Assembly: GCA_964502005.1 (NCBI GenBank)
Contig: CAZCUX010000028.1
Span: forward strand, 1-64,000
Reading direction: 5' to 3'
DNA length: 64,000 nt
Origin: CAJWOS01 sp964502005
GTDB lineage: Bacteria > Myxococcota_A > UBA796 > UBA2385
Shown here: positions 45,096 to 53,140 of the stretch, piece after piece
Position numbering within the stretch: the first letter of the stretch is position 1
Layout of the letters: each line of letters starts with the position of its first letter
Program-made: the position numbers and the translations under genes
Notes under the pieces: generated by a model
What the model was told of the DNA's origin: nothing
Database searches by the model: none
What the model saw: the letters and a program-made list of their open reading frames with translations, nothing else

Positions 45096-45443
45096 ATGGG
45101 GACAATGGACGCGTTTTTCGCCGGGATGTGGGTCAGCCTCGCTTCCGGCGTCACCCCGTCCCCACCGGAGCCGCTCGTGGTAGAAGAAATCGACGAAACG
45201 ACGGTCGGCGACCTCGGCGGCGCGCGTGTGCCGATGGGCAACATCACGCGCGGAACGTATTCCTTGCCAGATGGCTCCGAGAAGACCGGCTACATCTGCT
45301 CCTTGCGCCTTCCCGGCACCACCGGACCCACATGGGTAGGCGCGGGCAGCGTCGTCTCCGTAGACGGCGTCCTGTGGACCGTCCTGGCAGTGGAAAAAAC
45401 GCCAGGCCAACCCGGAACCGTGCGTCTGCAACGGAAGCCTTGA
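45096..45443 (+). CDS. Small beta-rich protein downstream of the calpain-like protease
   Basis: A 115-residue protein ten bases after the protease gene. The start may be the ATG at 45096 or 45105. After about 30 residues the sequence looks all-beta: GNITRGTYSLPDG, GYICSLRLPG, WVGAGSVVSVDGVLWTVLAVE, GTVRLQRKP. I do not recognise a named family. Position and size fit a partner, chaperone or inhibitor of the protease, by context alone. Confidence 0.6.
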   Translation: MGTMDAFFAGMWVSLASGVTPSPPEPLVVEEIDETTVGDLGGARVPMGNITRGTYSLPDGSEKTGYICSLRLPGTTGPTWVGAGSVVSVDGVLWTVLAVEKTPGQPGTVRLQRKP

Positions 45444-45518
45444 GCCGCACAACGCACCCCCGAAATCGGATACAGCGCCGGCGCTCGCTTTGTTCCCCGA
45501 ACAACCGGAAGTCCGCCG

Positions 45519-46919
45519 ATGTCCAGCCCCGATTCTGTTGCCGCTCACGCTGCTGCCTCCTTTGCCGATACCGTCGCTCGCTTGTCGTCGTATCTTGCGA
45601 TTCCCGCGATTAGCTGCGACCCCGACCACCACGCCGATGTCGCCCGCTTGGCGGAACAAGTTTGTGCCGACCTCGCGCGCCTGGGCCTCGACCGCGCGCG
45701 GGTATTGTCGCTCGATGGCGCATTGCCCTCGGTCGCAGCGGAGTGGATACACGCCGGCCCCGCGGCGCCAACCGTCCTCGTATACGGTCATATGGACCTT
45801 CAGCCCGTAAAAGGCGAGCCGTGGAAGACGCCGCCCCACGAAGCGGTGGTCCGTGATGGCCGCTTGTACGCGCGAGGAAGCGCCGACGACATGGGCGGCT
45901 GGGTCAGCCATTTCGCTGCCATCGAAGCCTATCTCGCAGAGATGGGCCGCTTGCCTATCAACCTCAAACTGCTCATCGAAGGCGAAGAAGAAATCGGCTC
46001 GCCAAATCTCGAACGGTACATGGACGCCTTTCCCGATGCGTTCAACGCCGACATCATGATTCTCACCGACTGTGAGAACCCCTCCGACACCATCCCCGGC
46101 CTCACCGTGTCGTTGCGGGGCTTGCTAGAGGTCGAAGTCACCGTGTCGGCGCTCGAAGCCGACGGACACAGCGGACTGTGGGGCAATATGGTGCCCGATG
46201 TCGGCATCGCGCTCATGAAGCTCATTGGCCGCCTCACCGACGACGATGGACGCCTAAAGGTTGGCCGAGTCGACGTTCCCGCCGAATGGTGCGCAGACGC
46301 GTGGAATGTGCCGCTCACTACGGAGGTCATTCGGGAAGGCGCCCACCTGATAGACGGCGTCGACCCCTTGCCGCTGCGCGGCCGTCCCGCCGCGGAGTGG
46401 ATGTGGCGTCAACCCGCCCTCACCGTGGTCGCCACCACCCTCCCCACGCGGGACCGCAAAAAGAACGCGCTGCGCACCCAAGCATCGGCCACCCTCTCCG
46501 TGCGGGTCGCACCCGGACAGAAGGTCGAGGACTTGTTCGGCCTGCTCCGCGACGCGCTCACCACCGACGTGCCCGCTGGCGTCCGCGTGGATGTGCGGAT
46601 TGGCGACCAAGCGAGCGAAGGCTGGCTCTATACGCCCAAAGGCCCCGCATTCGAAGCCGCAGACCGCGCGTATACCCGCGCATGGGGCCGGCCGCTGTTG
46701 CAAGTCGGCGTAGGTGGTTCCATTCCCTTCGTCGCGTTGTTTGGGCGACGTTTTGGCGACCTCCCCCTCATTCTCAACGGCGTCATGGACCCCAACACCA
46801 CCGCCCATGGGCCGAACGAGTCCTTGCACCTCGCCTTGTTCCAGAAAGCCATCGCGGCAAACGTCTACCTGTATGACGAGCTGGGCGCACTTCAGGGACT
46901 TTCTACTCCCAAGAGTTGA
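45519..46919 (+). CDS. M20-family metallopeptidase (dipeptidase)
   Basis: A 466-residue zinc exopeptidase of the M20 family (CNDP / DapE-ArgE clan). Metal ligands: H91 and the catalytic D93 in YGHMDLQPV, bridging Asp in ARGSADDMGG (D123), E156-E158 in IEGEEEIGS, and the late His in NTTAHGPNES. A dimerisation domain (about 185-310, VTVSALEADGHSGLWGN) is inserted as usual. Probably cytoplasmic; hydrolyses dipeptides or related amides. It is the third gene after the calpain-like protease, 75 bases from the small gene. Its end overlaps the convergent hydrolase by 17 bases. Confidence 0.92.
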   Translation: MSSPDSVAAHAAASFADTVARLSSYLAIPAISCDPDHHADVARLAEQVCADLARLGLDRARVLSLDGALPSVAAEWIHAGPAAPTVLVYGHMDLQPVKGEPWKTPPHEAVVRDGRLYARGSADDMGGWVSHFAAIEAYLAEMGRLPINLKLLIEGEEEIGSPNLERYMDAFPDAFNADIMILTDCENPSDTIPGLTVSLRGLLEVEVTVSALEADGHSGLWGNMVPDVGIALMKLIGRLTDDDGRLKVGRVDVPAEWCADAWNVPLTTEVIREGAHLIDGVDPLPLRGRPAAEWMWRQPALTVVATTLPTRDRKKNALRTQASATLSVRVAPGQKVEDLFGLLRDALTTDVPAGVRVDVRIGDQASEGWLYTPKGPAFEAADRAYTRAWGRPLLQVGVGGSIPFVALFGRRFGDLPLILNGVMDPNTTAHGPNESLHLALFQKAIAANVYLYDELGALQGLSTPKS

Positions 46920-47712
46920 CGGGCGCCGCGAGCGTACGCACGACGTCGGCTATTTCGGTGGCATGGTGTTTTTGGATATTGTGCCCACCCGATGAAAACG
47001 CAATCCGTGGCCCCTGCGGCGCAATATCCGCCAGCGCTTGGCTAATCGCGGGCGGAATGAGGGCATCGTCTTCCGACCACAGCACCGCCGTCGTCTGCGG
47101 CAGCGCAGCCGCGACCTCCGCCCACGCCGGAAAGTCGAGAGCGGCCGCACATTCGAGCGTGTGCAGGAGTTGGGGAAGTGTCCAGCGGCGCGGAAAGCCC
47201 AGCCGCGCGAACAAACCGGGCAACATCGCCCGAACGGGGGCACCGACCCACCGCCGACGCGCCACCGCCGCCCCGAATTTCATGCGCTGTCCGCGCACCG
47301 TCGGGTGCGGCGTTGGGCCGATGCTGCACAACAACACCAGCGCGGAAACCCGCGCGGCGGACGACAGCGCGGCGTGCCCGGCAATCGCGCCGCCCATCGA
47401 ATGTCCCACCAACACGACATCGCGAAGGTCGAGCGCATCCAACACATGCCCAACAAACTCCGCCCGACCCGCGAGCGATGTCTCTGGCCCCGTCTCGAGC
47501 GGGGTTTGCGCAAACCCCGGCATCGCCAATCGAACAAACCGCAACGAGGGCCCCAAAGCGGGCCCCAACCACCGAAAGTCGCGGGGTCCGCCCGGATATC
47601 CGGGGACCGCGACCACCACGGGTCCTTCACCTTCGTCGGTGTAGGAAAACGGGCCTCTCGCGCATTCCCCCATCCGAAGGGGTGGGTCAGATGGCGCAAC
47701 CGGCTTCGACAT
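46903..47712 (-). CDS. Alpha/beta-fold hydrolase
   Basis: A 269-residue hydrolase. Oxyanion segment VPGYPGGPRDF, nucleophile Ser in VGHSMGGAIAG, acid in WSEDDALIPP, His in SSGGHNIQKHH near the end. A cap region lies at about 150-205. The fold includes esterases, haloperoxidase-like and C-C hydrolases; the substrate is unknown. The ATG at 47712 gives a short cytoplasmic N-terminus; a 50-codon longer frame has poor coding character. Divergent from the phosphoesterase lipoprotein at 47756, 43 bases away. Confidence 0.87.
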   Translation of the reverse strand: MSKPVAPSDPPLRMGECARGPFSYTDEGEGPVVVAVPGYPGGPRDFRWLGPALGPSLRFVRLAMPGFAQTPLETGPETSLAGRAEFVGHVLDALDLRDVVLVGHSMGGAIAGHAALSSAARVSALVLLCSIGPTPHPTVRGQRMKFGAAVARRRWVGAPVRAMLPGLFARLGFPRRWTLPQLLHTLECAAALDFPAWAEVAAALPQTTAVLWSEDDALIPPAISQALADIAPQGPRIAFSSGGHNIQKHHATEIADVVRTLAAPVNSWE

Positions 47713-47755
47713 CAAACATTCCCTGAAGAGTTTGCCGACGTGGTAGCATGAACCG

Positions 47756-48817
47756 ATGAAACCCGCCGCTGTATTCCTGGCTCTCCTTGGTTGCAAAGAA
47801 CCCAAGTCAACGAATACCGCGGCAACCACGAGCAGCGGCTCCCATCGCGAAGTCCTCGACACCGGAAGCTCCGAAGAGCCAGAGACCGACCCCGTGCTGG
47901 CGTTTCAGTTTGGCATCCTGACAGACTGCCACGTCACCCGCGAAGGCGACAACCACGACCGGATGCGCGCGGCAGTCGACTACCTCACCTCGTTTCATGC
48001 AGAAACACCGCTCACGTTTGTCGCTGTATTGGGCGACATCGCTTGGGGGGATGGTTGGCCGTTGGCCTTTGATGCGCTCTCTGCGCTTCCGATGCCTTGG
48101 GTTCCGATTCAGGGAGACAATCCTATACAAGTGGGCGAAGAGCCGTTGTTCGTCGAAACGTTCGGCGCCCACTATGACGCCCTGTCCGCTACGTTGCCTG
48201 GCTGGGATCGCGCGCCCGTGCCCATCGATGACCCCACCTACGGGCAAGATTGGCTCTCGAATATCCGCTTCGAGGTAGACGGTGTCGTATTTTTGGGGCT
48301 GGACTGGAACTCCCGCGAGATTGGCACCCTTTGGGGGGAAACGCCCGACCTCTTCGACCTTCCGGGCGGCACATTGCCGTTTGTCGAAGCGGCGCTCGCG
48401 GAGACCAACCAACAGGAGGGACTCGAAGACCGTGTCATCTTTTTGACGCATATGCCCATGCTGTATGGACCCGGCTTCTTTGACGTGGCCGAGGTAGAGA
48501 CACTCGAGCAACGGCTCCACCCTTACCTTCCGTTGCTGGGCGCAAACCACGCGGGCCACTTGCATGTGTCCGCGGAGGGTACCTGGGAGAGCCTGGGACT
48601 ACAGGTCACGGTGTCCGACGCGACATGGGACGACGACAACACCGTGCGTATTGTGCAAGTCTGGAAGACCAACCGTCGCGTAATATTGACAAGTGAAGAA
48701 TATGTAGTATTATCGCCTGTTCACCGTCAAAACGACGGCGCCAAGGCGCTCACTCCACCAACATCTTCGGCAGTCGCGAGGCCCAACCACCACGGCAGCG
48801 CCGCAGCCAAAAACTGA
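47756..48817 (+). CDS. Calcineurin-like metallophosphoesterase lipoprotein
   Basis: A 353-residue predicted lipoprotein with a short leader MKPAAVFLALLGC (C13) and a Thr/Ser/Glu-rich linker. Metallophosphoesterase motifs: LTDCHV (DxH), LGDIAWGD (GD), PIQGDNPI in place of GNH(D/E) with the Asn kept, LTHMPM, and AGHLHV (GHxH). Substrate unknown. The last about 30 residues (SPVHRQNDGAKALTPPT onward) extend past the expected end and are antisense to the terminal 91 bases of the convergent PAP2 gene, so the original stop may have been lost. Confidence 0.82.
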   Translation: MKPAAVFLALLGCKEPKSTNTAATTSSGSHREVLDTGSSEEPETDPVLAFQFGILTDCHVTREGDNHDRMRAAVDYLTSFHAETPLTFVAVLGDIAWGDGWPLAFDALSALPMPWVPIQGDNPIQVGEEPLFVETFGAHYDALSATLPGWDRAPVPIDDPTYGQDWLSNIRFEVDGVVFLGLDWNSREIGTLWGETPDLFDLPGGTLPFVEAALAETNQQEGLEDRVIFLTHMPMLYGPGFFDVAEVETLEQRLHPYLPLLGANHAGHLHVSAEGTWESLGLQVTVSDATWDDDNTVRIVQVWKTNRRVILTSEEYVVLSPVHRQNDGAKALTPPTSSAVARPNHHGSAAAKN

Positions 48818-49521
48818 ATCAAATACAAGCCCACGGCCCACGCAAAGTGGGTGAGCGGGAGCGCCCGCCATGCAACGGCAGGCAATGGCCGTAGGTCAAA
48901 CCAGAGCTTGTAGGACACCCAAGCCAAAATCGCACCACTCAAGCCGTCCACAAACCAATGTTGGTCCAATGCCAAGGTAGACCACCAAACCAGGGCGGTC
49001 AAGAAGCCGATGCCCACTCCCGCGCGGCGGTCCAGGCGCCAACACAAGAGCGTCGCGAGAATGGTCTCCCCTACATGCATCGACGGCAAACAGTTGACCG
49101 GTGGGTCGATAAAGCGCATGAGCGCGACGCCCCAGGTGAATAGGTCGTGGACGGGCACCGTCTCGCGGGGAACGGTCACCGGCCACAGCATCCACACAGG
49201 GACGGCGCTCAACAATAGCGTCGCATACGCACCCGCGCCCCGCTGGAGCACGCGTACGTCGTCGAGAATGCACACCGGCGCGATGGCCAACGCGTAGATG
49301 CCCAAGTAGATGATGACGGTTGGGGCATAAAAGGGAACCCAATCGTCAATCAGCGTGGGAAACACGCGGTCGGGAATCTCTTGCGCCATCCATAAATTGA
49401 CCGACGTGTAAATTCCAACCGACAGGCCCAAGCCAGCAACAAGATAGCCAACGCGAACGGCCAATGGAACAGAGGCAGGCGCGGTCGAAGGCAAGACATC
49501 GTGGGACGGAAGTGGGCTCAT
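48727..49521 (-). CDS. PAP2-type phosphatase / inositolphosphotransferase-like membrane protein
   Basis: A 264-residue protein with six TM helices. The phosphatase motifs of the PAP2/Aur1-like group are NCLPSMHVGETILA (catalytic His) and LALDQHWFVDGLSGAILAW (His and Asp of C3). The lysine-rich C1 motif of ordinary PAP2 is not evident, as in the Aur1/inositolphosphoryl-transferase branch. It probably removes or transfers a lipid phosphate at the inner membrane. The ATG at 49521 places TM1 at about residue 19. Its 3' end overlaps the convergent phosphoesterase gene by 91 bases. Confidence 0.82.
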   Translation of the reverse strand: MSPLPSHDVLPSTAPASVPLAVRVGYLVAGLGLSVGIYTSVNLWMAQEIPDRVFPTLIDDWVPFYAPTVIIYLGIYALAIAPVCILDDVRVLQRGAGAYATLLLSAVPVWMLWPVTVPRETVPVHDLFTWGVALMRFIDPPVNCLPSMHVGETILATLLCWRLDRRAGVGIGFLTALVWWSTLALDQHWFVDGLSGAILAWVSYKLWFDLRPLPAVAWRALPLTHFAWAVGLYLIQFLAAALPWWLGLATAEDVGGVSALAPSF

Positions 49522-49676
49522 GCTGCTAGCCTGCCACACCTTCGTCCCCTTGGGTCACCTTCGCATCACGCCCCTTCCGAAACATCGGTTGACGGCTCCT
49601 CTTGACGTGCGGTGATACATGTTCTCGCACCGCGCACGCGCTGACGGCGAGGTTCAATCGTTCGACGCATCGAACG

Positions 49677-50696
49677 CTACGGACTTTCCGCGCCTGCTGC
49701 GGCACACGGCATCCAGTCTTGACTATCCGACTTTCGTGTAGTACAATACAGCTCTTCCCCCCCAATGGACCGGAACGATACCCGCAGCGCCGACTCCGAA
49801 ACATCGACCACCGAATACCCAAACGCCGATGCTGCGTACCGCGGCGCGTCCGGGCCGTCGCACGCATCGCCCGGACACACGGGCCGAACCCGCAGCTTTG
49901 CGCCGGACCCACTCGTTACGGCCGCGATGCCGTCGTATACGCCGAACTGGAAGAAGTGGGCATGGCCATTGAGGAATAGGTCGGGGCGCATGTCTTCTTC
50001 CACAAGCCAGTCGCGGATCTCGTGCTCGTGTTCTTTGTCGAAGTGCGTGTGAATGACGTGGTGGCCGCCCATCAGGTCCCAGCCAACCGGGGAGCGGGCC
50101 TCCCGCAACGCATCGGTGTTCCAGCGTCGCGTCGGAAGGTTGGTGTTCAGAACGGTCAGGCGGGCGAGGCCAAAGTCCACCACATAGTTGAGTTGGGGCA
50201 ATACAAGGGTCTCTTCTGAAGCGGCGTAGGCCAGCAAGCACCGCTCCCGCGCACGACTTCGCGCGCGATGCGCGACATCATGGTTGCCCAATGACAAATA
50301 GACAGGAACGCCCATTGGGCGAACCTTATCGCCCAGCGCAGGGTCCAAAAGTGCCTTCCGCAGCTCCGGGGACGGTGTGCGGCACTTGGGCGCAGACTGG
50401 AGAGCGTCCGGCCCATAAACGAGGTCGCCGGTGACGAAAATCGCGTCGCTACCTTCGCGCGCAATCGTCGCCCACAGTTGGTCGCGCTCGGCAATCGACA
50501 GCGTGCAGCTCGATACGTCGGCGGAGCACGGCGCAGGCGATGCTTCGTGTACGACGCCGATGTCTCCCACCACAATCAGGCGCAGTGATGCTCCGATTGG
50601 ATGATGCAGCACGGGCAATGCAGAAGGGTCGGGGCGTGGCGGCTCCGTTGCAAGCGCCATTCCCAATACAAGTTCAACGGCGAGCAAGAGTGCCAT
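49677..50696 (-). CDS. Secreted calcineurin-like metallophosphoesterase
   Basis: A 339-residue exported protein with leader MALLLAVELVLGMALA. Motifs are complete: VVGDIG, VTGDLVYG, LSLGNHDVAH (GNHD), IHTHFDKEHEHE, and LNGHAHFFQFG (GHxH). It resembles the purple-acid-phosphatase/tartrate-resistant-like group, which acts on phosphate esters outside the cytoplasm. Two C-terminal Cys pairs suggest disulfides. The start at 50696 lies 23 bases inside the end of the CapA-like gene, so the methyltransferase, CapA and this gene form one leftward operon. A frame 46 codons longer would mask the signal peptide. Confidence 0.87.
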   Translation of the reverse strand: MALLLAVELVLGMALATEPPRPDPSALPVLHHPIGASLRLIVVGDIGVVHEASPAPCSADVSSCTLSIAERDQLWATIAREGSDAIFVTGDLVYGPDALQSAPKCRTPSPELRKALLDPALGDKVRPMGVPVYLSLGNHDVAHRARSRARERCLLAYAASEETLVLPQLNYVVDFGLARLTVLNTNLPTRRWNTDALREARSPVGWDLMGGHHVIHTHFDKEHEHEIRDWLVEEDMRPDLFLNGHAHFFQFGVYDGIAAVTSGSGAKLRVRPVCPGDACDGPDAPRYAASAFGYSVVDVSESALRVSFRSIGGEELYCTTRKSDSQDWMPCAAAGAESP

Positions 50697-52065
50697 CCTG
50701 TGCGACCTGAACACCGGTATTGGGGAAGTCCTCGGCAGACAAGGTGCGCACGAGGTCGATGGCTTTTCCGTCGGGGTCCTTGACGGGCATACCTTCGCTA
50801 ATTTGCTTGGTTGGCAGCACCTTGCCAGAAACAAACTTGCCTTGTTTGTCCATCACGACTTCGAGCACCGCGCCAATACCCAAGTTTCCACCCAAGCTAA
50901 AGCGGCCCCAAGTGGCAAAGTTGCCCATCGAATACGCGATGAGACGGTCTTTGTAGACCTCCATGCCCCGCAATACGTGGGGTCCATGGCCAATCACAAG
51001 GTCGGCGCCCGCATCGATGACCGTGTGCGTGAACACCCGCAAGTTGCCGCGGTTCTCGGAATAAAACGACTCTTCGCCTTCGGGTACATGAATGGCCTTC
51101 GAGCCCTCGGCCCCACCATGAAAGCTCACGATGACGAGGTCGTGGTCGCGGTCGAGGGCCTTCACCAACAGCGCGGCCTGCTCATGGTCATTGACATAGT
51201 GGCTGTTTCGGCTCGTGTGGAAACCCACCACCGCTATCTTTAGGTTGTTGACCGTGAGTGTTGCGATATCGCCGGGCCGTCCCGAATGTGCGATACCGAG
51301 GCGGTCGAGGTGGGACTCGGTCTCCGCGCGGCATTCGGGTCCAAAGTCTTCGGCGTGGTTGTTGGCGGTGCTCACGACGTCAAACCCGGCGGCCTTGTAC
51401 AGCCCTGCGTACTTTGAAGGGGTACGGAATGCGTAGCAGGAGCCTGGCGCTTGGTCGGGCTTGCATTTTGTGGACACGCCCTGGTCGCAGACGGGGCCTT
51501 CGAGGTTGCCAAATGTGACATCGGCGTCCCGTAGCCAGTCGCCAACGTCGGAGAACGTCGCGTCGATGTTGGGATTGATGCTGCCCTCGGGGAAGTCCGA
51601 GGAAATCATCAAGTCACCGACGGCGCGGAGGCGCAGGGTGGTTCCGGGTGCGGCGGCGCTTTGAAACGTTTTCGGTGCCGTCTCGCGACCGCGTGCCAAA
51701 ATGGCATCGAGTGCCAAGTTGTCTTTGGCCTGTGACAAATAGCGTTCGAGGCCGTCGCGCTTGGGGTCAACGGCCCGCACGGCTTCCCAGTCCGCAACGA
51801 CCGCCGACCAGTTGCCGTTCATCCAGTGCACCCAGCCGCGCTCCCAGCGACACGAAATGGCGTGCTCGGGCTGCGTGGTGATGCAGCGTTCGAATGCGGA
51901 CAAGGCCGCAGGAAAGTCTTTGGCCCGGAGCGCGGCGACACCTTCGCCATACGCGCCGGGAAGCGGGGGAGGACCGTCCTCTTGGGCGATGCTTGGCGCG
52001 GAGACGAGCAAGCAAGCCAGCAATGCCAACGGGGAAACGCGGAGAAACGACATCAGACTTCTCAC
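50674..52065 (-). CDS. CapA-family metallophosphatase-like protein with TPR-like N-terminus
   Basis: A 463-residue secreted protein (leader MRSLMSFLRVSPLALLACLLVSAPSIAQ). Residues about 30-115 form a TPR-like helical region (AALRAKDFPAALSAFERCITTQPEHA). The rest is the PGA-cap (CapA) domain of the calcineurin-like fold: AVGDLM, FGNLEGP, STANNHAEDFG, VSFHGGAE, IGHGPHVLRGMEVYKD. CapA relatives help make poly-gamma-glutamate capsule in Bacillus, but many bacterial members have other, unknown roles; no capB or capC lies nearby. The start GTG at 52065 overlaps the methyltransferase stop (GTGA); the ATG four codons later is an alternative. Confidence 0.85.
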   Translation of the reverse strand: MRSLMSFLRVSPLALLACLLVSAPSIAQEDGPPPLPGAYGEGVAALRAKDFPAALSAFERCITTQPEHAISCRWERGWVHWMNGNWSAVVADWEAVRAVDPKRDGLERYLSQAKDNLALDAILARGRETAPKTFQSAAAPGTTLRLRAVGDLMISSDFPEGSINPNIDATFSDVGDWLRDADVTFGNLEGPVCDQGVSTKCKPDQAPGSCYAFRTPSKYAGLYKAAGFDVVSTANNHAEDFGPECRAETESHLDRLGIAHSGRPGDIATLTVNNLKIAVVGFHTSRNSHYVNDHEQAALLVKALDRDHDLVIVSFHGGAEGSKAIHVPEGEESFYSENRGNLRVFTHTVIDAGADLVIGHGPHVLRGMEVYKDRLIAYSMGNFATWGRFSLGGNLGIGAVLEVVMDKQGKFVSGKVLPTKQISEGMPVKDPDGKAIDLVRTLSAEDFPNTGVQVAQDGTLARR

Positions 52066-52919
52066 GAAATCGAGGGCGCGGCCGAAGACGCCGGGCGAAG
52101 AACGAGACGAATGGCCAAAGACGGCAAAGTGACCGCGCCATCGTGAATATGCGCCTCAACCCACGCGCGGACTCCCGCCAAGATAGCGGCGCGACGCTCG
52201 GAATCGGCATCGTGAAGTGCGGCGGCAAGCGGCCCCCGCTCGCAATAAAAACCCACGAGCTCGTCCACGGAGCCAGAAATCGACAACGATGGCGAGATGG
52301 GGTCTTCGGCGATGACGTCCAAGCCCGCAGCCGCAAAAATCGCGGCACGGCGGGTTGCATCCGACAGCGAAAACGGGCCGGGACCATCGGAGACGGGCGG
52401 TGGCGCGTCGAGCAAATGCCGCAGAGAACGGGCGATGTCGGAGAGCCAGGGGTTGTGCTCCGGTCCTGCCCAGACCATCAACACCATCTGCCCTGTGGGC
52501 GACAGCCAGCCGCGCAAATGCGAGAACGCCGCGCTGGGGTCGGGGAAGAACATCACGCCAAAACGCGAGACGATGAGGTCCACGGAACCGGGTTCTACGG
52601 GATGCGCGGCAGCGTCGGCGTGAACAAATCTCGACGAGGTGTCGCCGCAGGCCGCGAGGCGCTCCTTCGCGACAGCCAACATCGGACCCGAGACGTCGAC
52701 GCCCAAAATCTCGGCAGCGGGAGCGGCTTCGCGGGCCACGAGGGTCGACGCGCCACACCCACACCCGATGTCCACGATGCGCCGCACGCCTTGGGCTGCG
52801 CAGAAAGGGCGCAGGGCCTCGGCAAACGGGGCAAGAATTGGATCCATACGCGCTTGGGAGGCCACCCATTGTGGCCCGGCAATCTTGTCCCAATATTCGG
52901 CCGTCATCTCTACCGTCAT
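52062..52919 (-). CDS. SAM-dependent methyltransferase (class I)
   Basis: A 285-residue class I methyltransferase. SAM-binding motif I is IVDIGCGCGAST (48-59), followed by ILGVDVSGPML (motif post-I), FVHADAAAHP (motif II) and VSRFGVMFFPDP. It resembles the UbiE/COQ5-like group by pattern, but the substrate is not evident. The ATG at 52919 begins MTVEMTAEYWDKIAGPQW, a usual family start; a longer frame upstream is Arg-rich and unlikely. It heads the leftward operon with CapA and the phosphoesterase, and diverges from imelysin, 205 bases apart. Confidence 0.88.
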   Translation of the reverse strand: MTVEMTAEYWDKIAGPQWVASQARMDPILAPFAEALRPFCAAQGVRRIVDIGCGCGASTLVAREAAPAAEILGVDVSGPMLAVAKERLAACGDTSSRFVHADAAAHPVEPGSVDLIVSRFGVMFFPDPSAAFSHLRGWLSPTGQMVLMVWAGPEHNPWLSDIARSLRHLLDAPPPVSDGPGPFSLSDATRRAAIFAAAGLDVIAEDPISPSLSISGSVDELVGFYCERGPLAAALHDADSERRAAILAGVRAWVEAHIHDGAVTLPSLAIRLVLRPASSAAPSIS

Positions 52920-53033
52920 CCGTGCTCCCGTCCGCAGCAATTCGCCGCCGTTGTAGCCTGTTCTCATGCGGGTCGGGCGTTGCGCGCGCGCTTCCCGCCA
53001 ACTTGCACCCATGACGCCGCGCAGGCTCCTTGA

Positions 53034-53071
53034 TTTTCAATACCGCGTCTTTATTGAAAACGGCTTTCAAT
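53034..53071. promoter_or_regulatory. Triple half-site palindrome upstream of the imelysin operon
   Basis: Three half-sites TTTTCAAT (53034-53041), ATTGAAAA (53053-53060) and TTTCAAT (53065-53071). The first two form an inverted repeat with 11 bases between; the second and third form ATTGAAA-ACGGC-TTTCAAT. The region is AT-rich against a GC-rich background, between divergent genes. It is a likely operator for an unidentified regulator. Confidence 0.55.
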
Positions 53072-53120
53072 CTCAGGAGATCGGGTTACAGTCCCTTCGT
53101 CTCCCGTTTCCTTGGATTCT

Positions 53121-53140
53121 GAAAATGAGAATAGATTTCA
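53121..53140. promoter_or_regulatory. Fur-box-like site over the imelysin start codon
   Basis: GAAAATGAGAATAGATTTCA: the left arm matches GATAATGATAAT of the Fur consensus at about 10 of 12 positions and the right arm is weaker. It covers the ATG at 53125. Iron-dependent repression would fit the receptor and imelysin genes it precedes. Confidence 0.35.

Noticed and set aside
43265..45247. 660-codon leftward frame over the calpain gene and esterase
   Set aside because: Antisense to the calpain with its full catalytic set; it would also run through the esterase in another frame.
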